A DNA stretch of 64,000 nt, from positions 80,122-144,121 of the forward strand of contig NZ_FWFG01000048.1 in NCBI RefSeq assembly GCF_900163655.1, written 5' to 3'. This DNA is from Brachybacterium nesterenkovii. Its GTDB lineage: Bacteria > Actinomycetota > Actinomycetes > Actinomycetales > Dermabacteraceae. Of the stretch, positions 8,636 through 18,254 are shown one piece after another. Within the stretch, counting starts at the first letter, position 1, and each line of letters starts with the position of its first letter. A program made the translations under genes and the position numbers. The notes below the pieces were generated by a model. The model was given only the letters and a program-made list of their open reading frames with translations. It did not search any database and was not told the DNA's origin.

Positions 8636-9793
8636 ATGCAGTTCGGCATCTTCACCATCGCGGACATCACCCGCGATCCCACGACCGGCCGCGTTCCCAC
8701 CGAGCACGAGCGCCTGAAGACCATGATCGCCGAGGCCGAGCTCGCCGAGCAGGTGGGCCTGGACGCCTTCGCCCTGGGCGAGCACCACAACCCGCCGTTC
8801 GTGACCAGCTCCCCCACCACCACGCTCGCCTACATCGGCGCGCGCACCGAGAAGATCATCCTCTCGACCGCGACGACGCTCATCACCACCAACGACCCGG
8901 TGAAGATCGCCGAGGACTACGCGATGCTGCAGCACCTCACCGAGGGCCGCGTGGACCTCGTCATGGGCCGCGGCAACACCGGCCCGGTCTACCCGTGGTT
9001 CGGGCAGGACATCCGCAAGGGCCTCGAGCTCGCGATCGAGAACTACGAGCTGCTGCACCGCCTGTGGCGCGAGGACGTGGTCGACTGGCAGGGCGAGTTC
9101 CGCACGCCGCTGCAGCAGTTCACCTCCACCCCGCGCCCCCTCGACGGCGTGCCTCCGTTCGTGTGGCACGGCTCGATCCGCTCCCCGCAGATCGCCGAGC
9201 AGGCCGCGTACTACGGCGACGGCTTCTTCCACAACAACATCTTCTGGCCCATGAGCCACACGAAGCAGATGGTCGAGCTCTACCGCCGCCGCTTCGAGCA
9301 CTACGGCCACGGCAGCGCGAAGCAGGCGATCGTGGGCCTGGGCGGCCAGGCGTTCATGCGCAAGGACTCCCAGGCGGCCGTCGCCGAGTTCCGCCCCTAC
9401 TTCGACAGCGCCCCGGTCTACGGCGGCGGCCCCTCGCTCGAGGACTTCACCGCGCAGACCCCGCTGGTGGTCGGCTCCCCCGATCAGGTGATCGAGCGCT
9501 ACCTGACGATGGCCGACCACGTGGGCGACTACCAGCGCCAGCTGTTCCTCATGGACCACGCGGGACTGCCGCACCAGACCGTCATGGAGCAGATCGAGCT
9601 GCTGGGCACCGAGGTGGTCCCCGTCCTTCGCCGCGAGCTCGACGCCCGCCGCCCCGCCGACGTGCCGGACGCCCCCACCCACGCCTCGCTCGTCGCCGCG
9701 GCCGAGGCCGAGCGCGGCGCCTTCGACCCGACGTACCGTTTCGAGACCGGGGACAACTGGACCGGCCTGCGGGCCGAGGACGCGAGGGAATGA
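8636..9793 (+). CDS. CE1758-type LLM-class FMN-dependent monooxygenase
   Basis: Luciferase-like flavin monooxygenase of 385 residues using reduced FMN supplied by its neighbour. Typical LLM segments are visible: MQFGIFTIADI at the N-terminus, GEHHNPPF near residue 46, the substrate/flavin loop RVDLVMGRGNTGPVYPWFG, and VVGSPDQVIERYLTMAD in the C-terminal part. An AGGAGG-like site precedes the ATG at 8636. The stop overlaps the FMN reductase start in ATGA. The CE1758/CE1759 pair recurs in actinobacteria; its substrate is unknown. Confidence 0.9.
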   Translation: MQFGIFTIADITRDPTTGRVPTEHERLKTMIAEAELAEQVGLDAFALGEHHNPPFVTSSPTTTLAYIGARTEKIILSTATTLITTNDPVKIAEDYAMLQHLTEGRVDLVMGRGNTGPVYPWFGQDIRKGLELAIENYELLHRLWREDVVDWQGEFRTPLQQFTSTPRPLDGVPPFVWHGSIRSPQIAEQAAYYGDGFFHNNIFWPMSHTKQMVELYRRRFEHYGHGSAKQAIVGLGGQAFMRKDSQAAVAEFRPYFDSAPVYGGGPSLEDFTAQTPLVVGSPDQVIERYLTMADHVGDYQRQLFLMDHAGLPHQTVMEQIELLGTEVVPVLRRELDARRPADVPDAPTHASLVAAAEAERGAFDPTYRFETGDNWTGLRAEDARE

Positions 9794-10638
9794 TGACCGA
9801 GACGCCGAGGACGGAAAGCCCGACCACGACGGGACGGAACGTGACGGGCCCGACCACGACGGGACGGAACGTGACGGGCCCGACCACGACGGGCGCGACG
9901 ACGACCGCCGCGCAGCAGGGCGCGGACGCCGCCGCCGGTGCAGCCGCCGCGCGCCCGCTGCGCCTGCTCGTGCTGGCCGCCGGACTCTCCACCCCGAGCT
10001 CCACCCGCATGCTCGCCGACATGCTCTCGGGCGCGACGCGCCGGGCCCTCGAGCACGCCGGGAAGGCGGTGGAGGTCCGCACGATCGAGCTGCGGGAGAT
10101 CGCTCGGGACGCGACCGACATGCTGCTGTCCCGCGTGGCATCGCCCCGCCTGCAGGAGGTGATCGACGCCCTGGGCTCGGCCGATGCCGTGATCGCCGTG
10201 ACGCCGATCTTCAACACGGGCCCGTCGGGCCTGTTCAAGACGTTCGTCGACGCGCTCGACACCGAGCTGTGGCGCGGCACGCCGGTCCTGCTCGGCGCCA
10301 CGGCCGGGACCAGCCGCCACGCCCTCGCGCTCGAGCACGCCATCCGGCCCGTCTTCGTCTACCTCAAGGCCCAGCTGGTGCCGACCGGCGTGTTCGCCGC
10401 GAGCTCGGACTTCGGGGCGATGCAGGCCGACGAGTCCGACGAGCAGCCGCTGGCCCTGCGCGCCGCCCGCGCCGCCGACGAGCTCGCCGCCTTGCTGACC
10501 TCTCCCGCCGCCGCGGCCGCTCGCGCCGCCGCGGAGGCGGCGCCCGAGCCGTCCGGGGCCGACGGCGATGCCACCGGGCTGGACGCCGAGTTCGCCGACT
10601 TCACGCCGATGGACGCCCTGCTGCACCGGCACCGGTGA
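9790..10638 (+). CDS. CE1759-type NADPH-dependent FMN reductase
   Basis: Flavodoxin-like reductase of 282 residues that should provide FMNH2 to the LLM enzyme encoded just upstream (ATGA overlap at 9790-9793; an alternative ATG is at 9793). The core begins near residue 57 (RLLVLAAGLSTPSSTRMLAD) and has the expected PIFNTGPSGLFKTFVD loop. The first 50 residues are a Thr/Gly-rich tail containing a 10-residue tandem repeat encoded by 30-bp units. An Ala-rich segment precedes the conserved C-terminus (EFADFTPMDALL). Confidence 0.88.
   Translation: MMTETPRTESPTTTGRNVTGPTTTGRNVTGPTTTGATTTAAQQGADAAAGAAAARPLRLLVLAAGLSTPSSTRMLADMLSGATRRALEHAGKAVEVRTIELREIARDATDMLLSRVASPRLQEVIDALGSADAVIAVTPIFNTGPSGLFKTFVDALDTELWRGTPVLLGATAGTSRHALALEHAIRPVFVYLKAQLVPTGVFAASSDFGAMQADESDEQPLALRAARAADELAALLTSPAAAAARAAAEAAPEPSGADGDATGLDAEFADFTPMDALLHRHR
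9821..9893 (+). repeat. 30-bp tandem repeat inside the FMN reductase gene
   Basis: Two identical 30-bp units (9821-9850, 9851-9880) plus a 13-bp partial unit. In frame they encode a PTTTGRNVTG repeat in the N-terminal tail. Being a multiple of three, unit changes would not break the frame. Confidence 0.9.
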
Positions 10639-10657
10639 CCGCGCCCTGTCCGTGCCC

Positions 10658-10694
10658 GCCGCCGCGCGCTCCCGCTCCGGGGACGCGCGGCGGC
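10658..10694 (+). terminator. Terminator after the FMN reductase gene
   Basis: Exact 11-bp inverted repeat (10658-10668 with 10684-10694), loop of 15 nt, 20 nt past the stop and just before the sirtuin promoter region. Confidence 0.7.
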
Positions 10695-10699
10695 GTCCG

Positions 10700-10705
10700 T
10701 AGGCT
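10700..10705 (+). promoter_or_regulatory. -10 box for a leaderless sirtuin transcript
   Basis: TAGGCT ends 6 nt before the GTG start at 10712, placing +1 on the start codon. No convincing -35 is visible. Confidence 0.4.
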
Positions 10706-10711
10706 TGGCCG

Positions 10712-11722
10712 GTGACCCGGATCGAGCAGAACCCCGCCCCGGCCGCCAGCACGGGCGATGCCAGCGGCACGGACGTCGGGCGCTGGTTCGCCACCGCGAC
10801 CGCGCCGGGGGCCGCGGTGGCCCGGGGCCTGCCGCGCCTGCCCGCCTGGGGCCCGGACCCGCGCGGCGGCTACGGGATCGTGAGCGCTCCGGAGGTGGTC
10901 GACGAGGCGCTCGCCGTGCTCCGCCGCGCCTCCCCGGCGGCCGTGCTGACGGGCGCGGGCATGTCCACCGGCGCGGGCCTGCCGGACTATCGCGGAGCCG
11001 ATGCCGTGCCCCGCTCCCCCATGACGATCCAGGAGTTCACGGGCTCCGACCTCGCCCGGCGGCGGTACTGGGCGCGCGCCACCGTCGGCTGGTCCCACTT
11101 CACGCGCGCACGCCCGGGCCGCGCGCACGAGCTCCTCGCCCAGCTGGGACGCGCCGTGCCGCTCACCGCCGTCATCACCCAGAACGTCGACGCCCTGCAC
11201 CAGGCCGCCGGCTCCGATCCGGTGATCGACCTGCACGGACGGCTCGATACGGTGCGCTGCTTAGGCTGCGGCGCGAAGATCTCCCGCGCCGTGCACCATG
11301 AGCGCCTGCTCACGATGAACCCGCAGGTCGCGCGGCGACTGCCCGAGCTCGCGGCCGAGACCGCGCAGGCGCCCGACGGCGATGCCGAGGTGGACCGCAC
11401 CGCGGACTTCCGCTACCCCGTGTGCGCGCTGTGCGGCGGGATGCTCAAGCCCGACGTGGTGTTCTTCGGGGAGAGCGCCGAGCGCGCCCGGGTGGACGCG
11501 GCCTTCGAGGCCGTGGCCGACAGCGGCGCGCTGCTCGTCCTCGGCTCGAGCCTCACGGTCATGTCGGGGCTGCGCTTCGTGCGGAGGGCGCGGGCCGACG
11601 GCCTGCCCGTCGTCATCGTCAACGACGGCCCCACCCGTGGGGACGAGCTCGCGACCGTGCGGGTGCACGGTCGGATCGAGGACGTGCTGAGCACCTGGTA
11701 CGCGCGCCTCGCCGGGGCCTGA
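10712..11722 (+). CDS. Sir2-family NAD-dependent protein deacylase
   Basis: Sirtuin of 336 residues that removes acyl groups from lysines using NAD. Visible landmarks are GAGMSTGAGLPDYRG from residue 81 (NAD-binding), TQNVDALHQAAG, catalytic His 175 in LHG, a zinc ribbon C183-x2-C186 with C238-x2-C241, and LGSSLTVMSG for cofactor binding. The insertion between the Cys pairs is long, and residues 1-70 are a family-atypical leader. GTG at 10712 fits a leaderless start; a later start cannot be excluded. It converges on the LacI gene with 15 nt between them. Confidence 0.93.
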   Translation: MTRIEQNPAPAASTGDASGTDVGRWFATATAPGAAVARGLPRLPAWGPDPRGGYGIVSAPEVVDEALAVLRRASPAAVLTGAGMSTGAGLPDYRGADAVPRSPMTIQEFTGSDLARRRYWARATVGWSHFTRARPGRAHELLAQLGRAVPLTAVITQNVDALHQAAGSDPVIDLHGRLDTVRCLGCGAKISRAVHHERLLTMNPQVARRLPELAAETAQAPDGDAEVDRTADFRYPVCALCGGMLKPDVVFFGESAERARVDAAFEAVADSGALLVLGSSLTVMSGLRFVRRARADGLPVVIVNDGPTRGDELATVRVHGRIEDVLSTWYARLAGA

Positions 11723-11737
11723 GCGCCGCCGCGTCCC

Positions 11738-12718
11738 TCAGACCGAGCGCCGGCGGATCATCCGCAGCCCCGCGGTCGCCTCGTCGCCGGTCGCGCTCTC
11801 GCCCATCTGCGCCAGGCCCCGCGCGAACAGGCGATGGGCGATGGCCTGCGCGTCCAGGGCGATCGTCGTGAGCGGCGGCTCGAGGAACGCGGCCATGGGC
11901 TCGTCATCGAGGCCGATCACGGCGAGGTCCTCGGGCACACGGATGCCCTCGGCGTGCGCGGCGGCGAGCAGCGCCCCGGCCCAGAAGTCGTTGTAGCAGA
12001 CCACGCCGTCCACGGGCTCCGGCCCGCGCACCCAGTCGCGGACGATCGGGCCCAGTGCCGTGTCGGCGTCCTCGCGGATCTGCGGCACGCGGTGCTCGCG
12101 GGGGACGGGGAGCCCTCGCCGGGCGCACGCGGCGGCGACACCGGCGCGGCGGTCGGCCTCGAAGATCCCCAGGGACTCCTCGACGGCCCCGAAGTAGGCC
12201 AGGCGGGTGCGGCCGGCCGCGACGAGCGCGGCGACCTGCATCTCGGTGACGGCGGCGCCGGAGGCGACCTCCTGCACGCCGCTCCAGCCGTCGACCCACG
12301 GGGTGCCGAGGCGCTCGATGACCTCGCGGTCGGCGTCCTCGAGCCCGACGACGGCGAGGGCCAGGCGCGGCCACAGGTGGGAGAGCGTGAGCTCGAGGCT
12401 GCTGGAGGACCCGGTCTGGAAGGTGACGAGCGAGAAGCCGCGCGCGGTCGCGAGCGCCGTGAGGGTGTCCATGATGTCGCCGATGTTGCGGCCGAAGGGC
12501 ATGGAGCGGGTGATGACGAGGATGACGGGCGGCGCCTGTCCGCGCAGGGCGCGGGCGCTGTGGTTGGGCACGTAGTCGAGCGCGGCGGCGGCCTCGCGCA
12601 CCCGCTGCCGCGTGGCCTCGGGGATCGAGATGCCGGGGCGGTCGTTGAGCACGTAGCTGACGGTCGCGCGGGAGACGCCGGCGCATGCTGCCACGTCGGC
12701 GCTGGTCGCGCGCTTCAT
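11738..12718 (-). CDS. LacI-family transcriptional regulator of the GH43/GH42/GH3 locus
   Basis: Sugar-responsive repressor of 326 residues. Residues 1-50 are the LacI helix-turn-helix and hinge (TSADVAACAGVSRATVSYVLNDRPG, then NHSARALRG); the rest is a periplasmic-binding-protein-like effector domain ending DLAVIGLDDEPMAAFLEPPLTT. The ATG at 12718 is chosen because GAGGAG lies 6 nt upstream; a start at 12745 lacks one. It is divergent from the sugar MFS gene, so it most likely controls the downstream polysaccharide genes. The inducer is unknown. Confidence 0.9.
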   Translation of the reverse strand: MKRATSADVAACAGVSRATVSYVLNDRPGISIPEATRQRVREAAAALDYVPNHSARALRGQAPPVILVITRSMPFGRNIGDIMDTLTALATARGFSLVTFQTGSSSSLELTLSHLWPRLALAVVGLEDADREVIERLGTPWVDGWSGVQEVASGAAVTEMQVAALVAAGRTRLAYFGAVEESLGIFEADRRAGVAAACARRGLPVPREHRVPQIREDADTALGPIVRDWVRGPEPVDGVVCYNDFWAGALLAAAHAEGIRVPEDLAVIGLDDEPMAAFLEPPLTTIALDAQAIAHRLFARGLAQMGESATGDEATAGLRMIRRRSV

Positions 12719-12749
12719 CTCGTGCTCCTCTCGCGCGCCGGTCATTCCC

Positions 12750-12763
12750 GGTTCTGATCAACC
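12750..12763. promoter_or_regulatory. Candidate LacI operator between regulator and MFS gene
   Basis: GGTTCTGATCAACC has GGTT/AACC half-sites in the 123-bp divergent gap. Symmetry breaks at the centre and no second copy was recognised, so this is tentative. Confidence 0.3.
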
Positions 12764-12841
12764 CTGGCCCACATCGTGGCCCCGCCCGGCGCGCCGCAGC
12801 GCCATCCCCGTCACCGTCGACACCACCCGGAGGCCCCCTCC

Positions 12842-14153
12842 ATGAACCCCAGCGCCACCCCCGACATCACGCCGCCTAACGCGACCTCCGGGCTCGGGCC
12901 CACCAGCCGCACCCTCGAGCCGGCGGGTGAGCACCACGTGACCGGCGCCGCGCTCCACAAGCTCGTGTGGTCGATGCTCATCACCTCGATCGCCCTCTTC
13001 GCCTGCTACATGGCCGCCGGCTCGGTGCTGCTGCCCGCGCAGGTCAACGAGCTGGACCCCTCGGCCAAGGAGGCGAACCTCGCGATCGTCACGTCGGTCT
13101 CGAGCTTCGCGACGATGTTCGTCCAGCCCCTCGTCGGCGCCCTCTCCGACCGCACCCGCTCCAAGCTCGGCCGCCGCGCCCCGTGGATGCTCGGCGGCGC
13201 TTTCCTCGGCGGCATCATGCTGATCCTGCTGCCCCACATCGGGCGCGGCGTCGCGATCATCGCGGTCATGTGGGTGCTCGCTCAGGTCTCCCTCAACGCC
13301 TCCAGGGCCCGCTGTCCGCGCTCGTCTCCGACCGCCTGGACGAGGACTTCCGCGGCACCGCCTCCGCGTTCATGGGCGTTGGCTCGACCGTCGGCATGAC
13401 GCTCGGCATCCTCATCGCCGGGCAGTTCGTCGCGAACATGGGGGTGGGCTACCTCGTCGTCGCCCTCGCCGTGATGATCACGACGGCCCTGCTGATCCTG
13501 CTCAACCAGGACCGCTCCTCGAAGGACCTCGCGGTCGAGCCCTTCCGCCTGGGCTCCTTCCTCAAGGGCTTCTGGGTCTCGCCCCGCCTGCACCCCGACT
13601 TCGCCTGGGCCTTCGCCCAGCGCTTCGCGATGTTCCTCGGCGCGATCGGCCTGACCGGCTACATGTTCTACATCCTGCTCAGCTACGTGGGCATGGACCC
13701 CGTCACCGCCGGCGGCTTCATGGGCCTGCAGTCCCTCGTCTACGCCGCCTCGTCCGTGGTCGCGACCTTCATCGCCGGCCCGCTCTCCGACAAGCTCCAG
13801 CGCCGCAAGATGTTCGTCGTCATCGCGACGCTGCTCATCGCCATCGGCTGCATCTTCCCGCTGCTCATGCCCACCACCACCGGCATCCTGCTGTACTCGG
13901 TGGTCGCCGGGGCCGGCTTCGGCGCCTACATGGCCGTGGACGTGGCCCTCGTGGTCGACGTGCTCCCCTCCCCCGAGGAGGCCGCCACGTGCCTGGGCAT
14001 CATCAACATCGCCAACAACGTGCCCCAGATGCTCTCGCCGATCATCTACGCGGGCCTCATCGCCGCCTTCGGCTACTCCTCGCTGTGGGTCGGGCGATCG
14101 TGATCGTCATCATCGCCTCGCTCCTCGTCCTGCCGATCAAGAAGGTGCGCTGA
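12842..14153 (+). pseudogene. Sugar MFS transporter (GPH/SLC45-like), two frameshifts
   Basis: Twelve-helix sugar importer at the head of the polysaccharide locus. The frame opens at ATG 12842 (GGAGG upstream) and encodes the N-terminal helices with ALSDRTRSKLGRRAPW. At about 13298-13303 the reading moves to another frame, where GPLSALVSDRLDEDFRG continues through SDKLQRRKMF. At about 14092-14094 it shifts again to finish in LPIKKVR just before the GH43 gene. Each shift is repaired by adding one base to a short C or G run. It is either a decaying gene or assembly error. If functional it would import oligosaccharides for the following hydrolases. Confidence 0.82.
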
Positions 14154-14154
14154 C

Positions 14155-15741
14155 ATGGCCGAGAACGACGCCCTGCCTAATCCGCTGATCCCCGGCTTCC
14201 ACCCGGATCCGAGCGTCTGCTTCGTCGACGGCTGGTACTACCTGGCCACCTCGAGCTTCGAGTACCTGCCGGGCATCCCGGTCTTCCGCTCGCGCGATCT
14301 GCGCGAGGTCGAGCTGATCGGCCACGTGGCCGTCCGCGAGGGCCAGCTGGGCGTTCCCGGCGTGCCCACCGGCGGCGGCGCCTGGGCGCCCACGATCCGC
14401 CATCACGACGGCCGTTTCCACCTCGTGGTGCCCGACATGCTGGGCACCGGGCGCGGGAACGTGCTGTTCACGGCCGACGACCCTGCCGGCACCTGGTCCG
14501 ACGGCGTGGTCATGGAGGCCCTGGGCATCGACCCGGACATCGCCTGGGACGAGGACCGCACCTGCTACGTGACGATGTCGGGCTTCATGCTCGACGACGA
14601 GACCGGCGAGCTGAACCACCTGGGCATCACCCAGGTGACCATCGACACCGAGACCGGGAAGGCCCTGTCCGAGCCGATCCGCCTGTGGTCCGGCACCGGG
14701 GGCATGTTCCCCGAGGCCCCGCACCTGTACCGCCGCGGCGAGCACTGGTACCTGATGATCGCCGAGGGCGGCACCGAGCGCGGCCACTCCGTGACGATCG
14801 CCCGCGGCCCCTCCCCCTCGGGCCCCTTCTCCGGCGCACCCCACAACCCGCTCGTGACCGCCCGCGGCACCGACCGGGCCGTGCAGAACACCGGGCACGG
14901 GGACCTGATCGAGATGGCCGACGGCTCCTGGGCGATGGTGCTGCTGGGCACCCGTCCGCGCTCGACCACCCGGGCGTTCGCGCCGATGGGCCGCGAGACG
15001 TTCATCGTGCCCGTGACCTGGGTGGACGGCTGGCCGTACGCGGAGCCGGTGCGCCTGGACGACCGCCACGCGCCGCACGAGCACGTCGTCGACCTGGGCG
15101 GTGCCGCCCCCGCGGGCGAGCAGGGCTTCGACCCCGAGCTGATCGCGGTGCGGCGCTTCCCGTGGGAGGTCGCGGACGCCGCGGCTCGACCCGGGGCCCT
15201 GCGGCTCACGGGCCGCGGCGTCGGCATGGAGGACCTCGCCCCGGACTTCATCGGGATCCGCCAGAGCACCGAGGGCCTCGAGCTCGAGTGCGAGCTGGAT
15301 CTGCGCGCGGGCGCCGGCGGGCTCTCCCTCCGCTTCGACGAGCACTCCCACCTCGATATCGAGGCGGGCGGCGCAGAGGGGACCGTGCGCGCGAGCATGC
15401 ACACCTACTCCCTGGCGCAGTCCTGGGAGGTGCTGCTGCCGGATGCCGGGACCGACGGGGACGCCACGGACGGCCCGCTCGCCCGCCTGGCCCTGCGGAT
15501 CGTCGCCGAGCCCTTCGTGGTCGGGGCGCTGAACATGAACGCCTCCTGCGACACGCTCCGCGCGCAGGTGCGCGGAGCCGACGGCTGGATCGACATCGCC
15601 TCCGTGGACGGCCGCTTCCTGAGCTCGGACGTGTGCGAGTCGTTCACCGGTCGCGTGGGCGGGCCCTACGCCCGCGAGGGCGTGGTCGACGTGCTCGCGC
15701 TGCGCCGCCGCGGCCAGGACATCGAACGCGCCATCCGCTGA
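14155..15741 (+). CDS. GH43 beta-xylosidase / alpha-L-arabinofuranosidase
   Basis: Intracellular glycoside hydrolase of 528 residues, two-domain GH43 form. The five-bladed propeller holds the expected carboxylates: base D18 in HPDPSV, pKa modulator D126 in IDPD, and acid E187 in FPEAPHLY. From about residue 320 a beta-sandwich follows (GIRQSTEGLELECELDL and onward), as in xylosidases. It starts one base after the MFS stop, so the two are translationally linked. No signal peptide, so substrate is probably imported oligosaccharide. Confidence 0.92.
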   Translation: MAENDALPNPLIPGFHPDPSVCFVDGWYYLATSSFEYLPGIPVFRSRDLREVELIGHVAVREGQLGVPGVPTGGGAWAPTIRHHDGRFHLVVPDMLGTGRGNVLFTADDPAGTWSDGVVMEALGIDPDIAWDEDRTCYVTMSGFMLDDETGELNHLGITQVTIDTETGKALSEPIRLWSGTGGMFPEAPHLYRRGEHWYLMIAEGGTERGHSVTIARGPSPSGPFSGAPHNPLVTARGTDRAVQNTGHGDLIEMADGSWAMVLLGTRPRSTTRAFAPMGRETFIVPVTWVDGWPYAEPVRLDDRHAPHEHVVDLGGAAPAGEQGFDPELIAVRRFPWEVADAAARPGALRLTGRGVGMEDLAPDFIGIRQSTEGLELECELDLRAGAGGLSLRFDEHSHLDIEAGGAEGTVRASMHTYSLAQSWEVLLPDAGTDGDATDGPLARLALRIVAEPFVVGALNMNASCDTLRAQVRGADGWIDIASVDGRFLSSDVCESFTGRVGGPYAREGVVDVLALRRRGQDIERAIR

Positions 15742-15744
15742 CCC

Positions 15745-15777
15745 CTGCGGGCGCGCCGGTCCCCGGTGCGCCCGCAG
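15745..15777 (+). terminator. Hairpin between the GH43 and GH42 genes
   Basis: Exact 10-bp inverted repeat (15745-15754 with 15768-15777), with a further CCGG/CCGG pairing possible in the loop. It may terminate or attenuate transcription within the cluster. Confidence 0.55.
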
Positions 15778-15848
15778 CGCCGCTCCCGCTTCCCGCATCC
15801 GGACGGGCGCCGCCGCCCGACCGGGAACGCCCCTTCCAGGAGGACCCC

Positions 15849-18254
15849 ATGACCGCCACCGATCCGACGTCCAGCGCGGCGCACCCCGTGCGCACCGCCC
15901 CGTGGGACGAGCGCCTCGGCTTCGGCGCCGCCTACTACCACGAGTACCACCTGAGCGACCGCCTGGACGAGGACATGGACCTCATGGCCGCGGCGGGCTT
16001 CACGCTGATCCGCGTGGGCGAATCCGTGTGGTCCACGTGGGAGCCGAGCGAGGGGGTGTTCGACCTCGACTGGCTCGAGCCGGTCCTGGACGCGGCGCAT
16101 GCGCGCGGCATCGACGTCATCATCGGCACCCCCACCTACGCGGTGCCGCCGTGGCTGCGGATCGCGTACCCGGAGACCGCGCTCGAGCTCGCGACGGGCG
16201 CGCCCAAGCCCTACGGAGCGCGCCAGGACGTCGACTACTCCCACCCGACGTTCCGGCGCCTCGCAGAGCGGGTGATCGCGAAGATCGTCGAGCGCTACCG
16301 CGAGCACCCGGCCGTCGTCGGCTGGCAGGTGGACAACGAGCCCGGTCTCGCGCTGATCCACAACGAGGGCGCGTTCCGCGGCTTCGTGGAGTCGCTGCGC
16401 AAGCGGTTCGGCGGGGACGTCGAGGAGCTGAACCGGCGCTGGGGGCTCGTCTACTGGTCCCACCGCCTCACGGACTTCGACGAGCTGTGGCGGCCCGAGG
16501 GCAACACCACCCCCAGCTACGACCTCGCCTGGCGGCGCTGGCAGGCCGAGCTCTCCCACGACATGATCCGCTGGCAGACGGAGCTGGTGCGCTCCCTGGT
16601 CCCCGAGCATCACGTCATCACCACCTGCATCGCGGCCAACCAGTCCGGCCAGGACGTCACCGTGATCGCCGATCCGCTCGACGTCGCGGGCGCCAACGTC
16701 TACTACGCGGCCCAGGAGGGGCTCGCCCTGCCGGGGCCCGACGAGCTGCACCCGATGGGCGCCCCCGCGTGGATCCTGTGGTCGGGCGCCGCCTACCCGT
16801 CCTACCTCGCGGACGTCGCGCGCGGCATGAAGCAGGGCCCCTTCGTGGTCACCGAGACGAACGCGACGAACATCGGCTTCTCCGCCGATCAGCTGCCCTC
16901 GTGGCCCGGGCAGCGGCGCCAGGCGGTCTGGACGCTGCTGATGCGCGGCGCCCGGATGGTCGAGTACTGGCACTGGCACACCAACCGCTTCGGCGTCGAG
17001 ACCTACTGGTCCGGCGTGCTGGGCCATTCCCTGCAGCCGGCCCGCGCCTACGACGAGCTCGCCGCGGTGGGCGCCGAGCTCGCGGCCCTGCGCGAGGACG
17101 TCACGGGCCTGACGCCGCTGAGCGATGTGGCGATCCTGGTCGACGCCCCCTCGCGCTGGGCGATCGAGTGCCAGCCGCCGTTCCACGCTGGCGACACCGC
17201 GACGTTCTTCGGGGACCGCGACGCCTCCGAGAAGATGCTCGCGCAGACCTACCGGGGCCTGTTCGACGCGGGCCTGTCGGCGGACATCGTCGCCCCGCAC
17301 CAGCTGCCCGAGGACCCCGCCGCGATGGTGCGGGAGCATCCGGTGCTGATCGTGCAGTCGCTGTACATCGCCTCCGATGCGCTGCTCGCGCACCTGGTCG
17401 CCTACGCGGAGGCGGGCGGGCACCTGGTGCTGACGCCTCGCACGGGCGTGGCCGATGAGGACGCCGTGGTGCGCGCCGAGGTGCTGCCGGGGGCCCTGCG
17501 AGGCCCGGCCGGCGTGCGGTACACGGAGTCCACGGCGGTGCGGCGCCCGACCGCGGTGGGCGGTGCGCATGCTGATGCCGGTCCCGCGACGGGTGGCCAG
17601 GCCCCGGTGGAGGAGGCTGCGGGTTCTCGCCCGACCATCGCGGGCGGCGCGCTCTGGTACGCCGACTGCCTCGAGACCGAGGGCGCCGAGGTGCTCGCCG
17701 GTTACGGGGACGACCCGTTCCTGGGGCGCTTCGCCGCCGTGACCACCGCCCGCTGCGGGGAAGGCCGCGTGACGACCATCGGCTGCGTGCCCGACCGGCC
17801 GCTGTCGGCCTCTCTCGCCCGCTGGATCGCGCGCACATCGTTGCCGGAGGACCCGTGGCGGAGCACGATCGCCGGTCTCGCCCCGGCACCGGAGGGCGGT
17901 GACGGGCCGGTGGAGCGCGCGCATCCGACGCTCTCGCACAGCGCGGCGCGCCTGCGCGACGGGCGCGTGCTGCACGCCCTCCACAACTGGTCGTGGGAGC
18001 CTGCCGAGGTGGGCGCCCCGACCGCCTGCACGCGACGACAGCCCGACGGCACCTCCGTCGAGCTCGCCGCGGGCGCCCCGATCGTCCTGGGACCGTGGGA
18101 CACGGCCCTGCTCATCACCGACGCGCCCGACTCCGACGCCGCACCCCGGTCGCCGGAGCCGTCCGCGGCATCGCGGCCGTCGGCCTCGCCCCGCACGACC
18201 GGCACGACCCGCACGACCAGCACGACCCGCCCGACCGGCACGGAGGAATCATGA
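15849..18254 (+). CDS. GH42 beta-galactosidase
   Basis: Beta-galactosidase of 801 residues. The TIM barrel carries acid/base E164 in VDNEPG and nucleophile E336 in VTETN. Trimerisation-like and C-terminal beta domains follow, ending in a Thr/Arg/Pro-rich tail after about residue 760 that is atypical. AGGAGG precedes ATG 15849. The stop overlaps the next gene in ATGA. No signal peptide is seen, so it likely acts on imported beta-galactosides or arabinogalactan fragments (GH42 enzymes also include alpha-L-arabinopyranosidases). Confidence 0.93.
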   Translation: MTATDPTSSAAHPVRTAPWDERLGFGAAYYHEYHLSDRLDEDMDLMAAAGFTLIRVGESVWSTWEPSEGVFDLDWLEPVLDAAHARGIDVIIGTPTYAVPPWLRIAYPETALELATGAPKPYGARQDVDYSHPTFRRLAERVIAKIVERYREHPAVVGWQVDNEPGLALIHNEGAFRGFVESLRKRFGGDVEELNRRWGLVYWSHRLTDFDELWRPEGNTTPSYDLAWRRWQAELSHDMIRWQTELVRSLVPEHHVITTCIAANQSGQDVTVIADPLDVAGANVYYAAQEGLALPGPDELHPMGAPAWILWSGAAYPSYLADVARGMKQGPFVVTETNATNIGFSADQLPSWPGQRRQAVWTLLMRGARMVEYWHWHTNRFGVETYWSGVLGHSLQPARAYDELAAVGAELAALREDVTGLTPLSDVAILVDAPSRWAIECQPPFHAGDTATFFGDRDASEKMLAQTYRGLFDAGLSADIVAPHQLPEDPAAMVREHPVLIVQSLYIASDALLAHLVAYAEAGGHLVLTPRTGVADEDAVVRAEVLPGALRGPAGVRYTESTAVRRPTAVGGAHADAGPATGGQAPVEEAAGSRPTIAGGALWYADCLETEGAEVLAGYGDDPFLGRFAAVTTARCGEGRVTTIGCVPDRPLSASLARWIARTSLPEDPWRSTIAGLAPAPEGGDGPVERAHPTLSHSAARLRDGRVLHALHNWSWEPAEVGAPTACTRRQPDGTSVELAAGAPIVLGPWDTALLITDAPDSDAAPRSPEPSAASRPSASPRTTGTTRTTSTTRPTGTEES

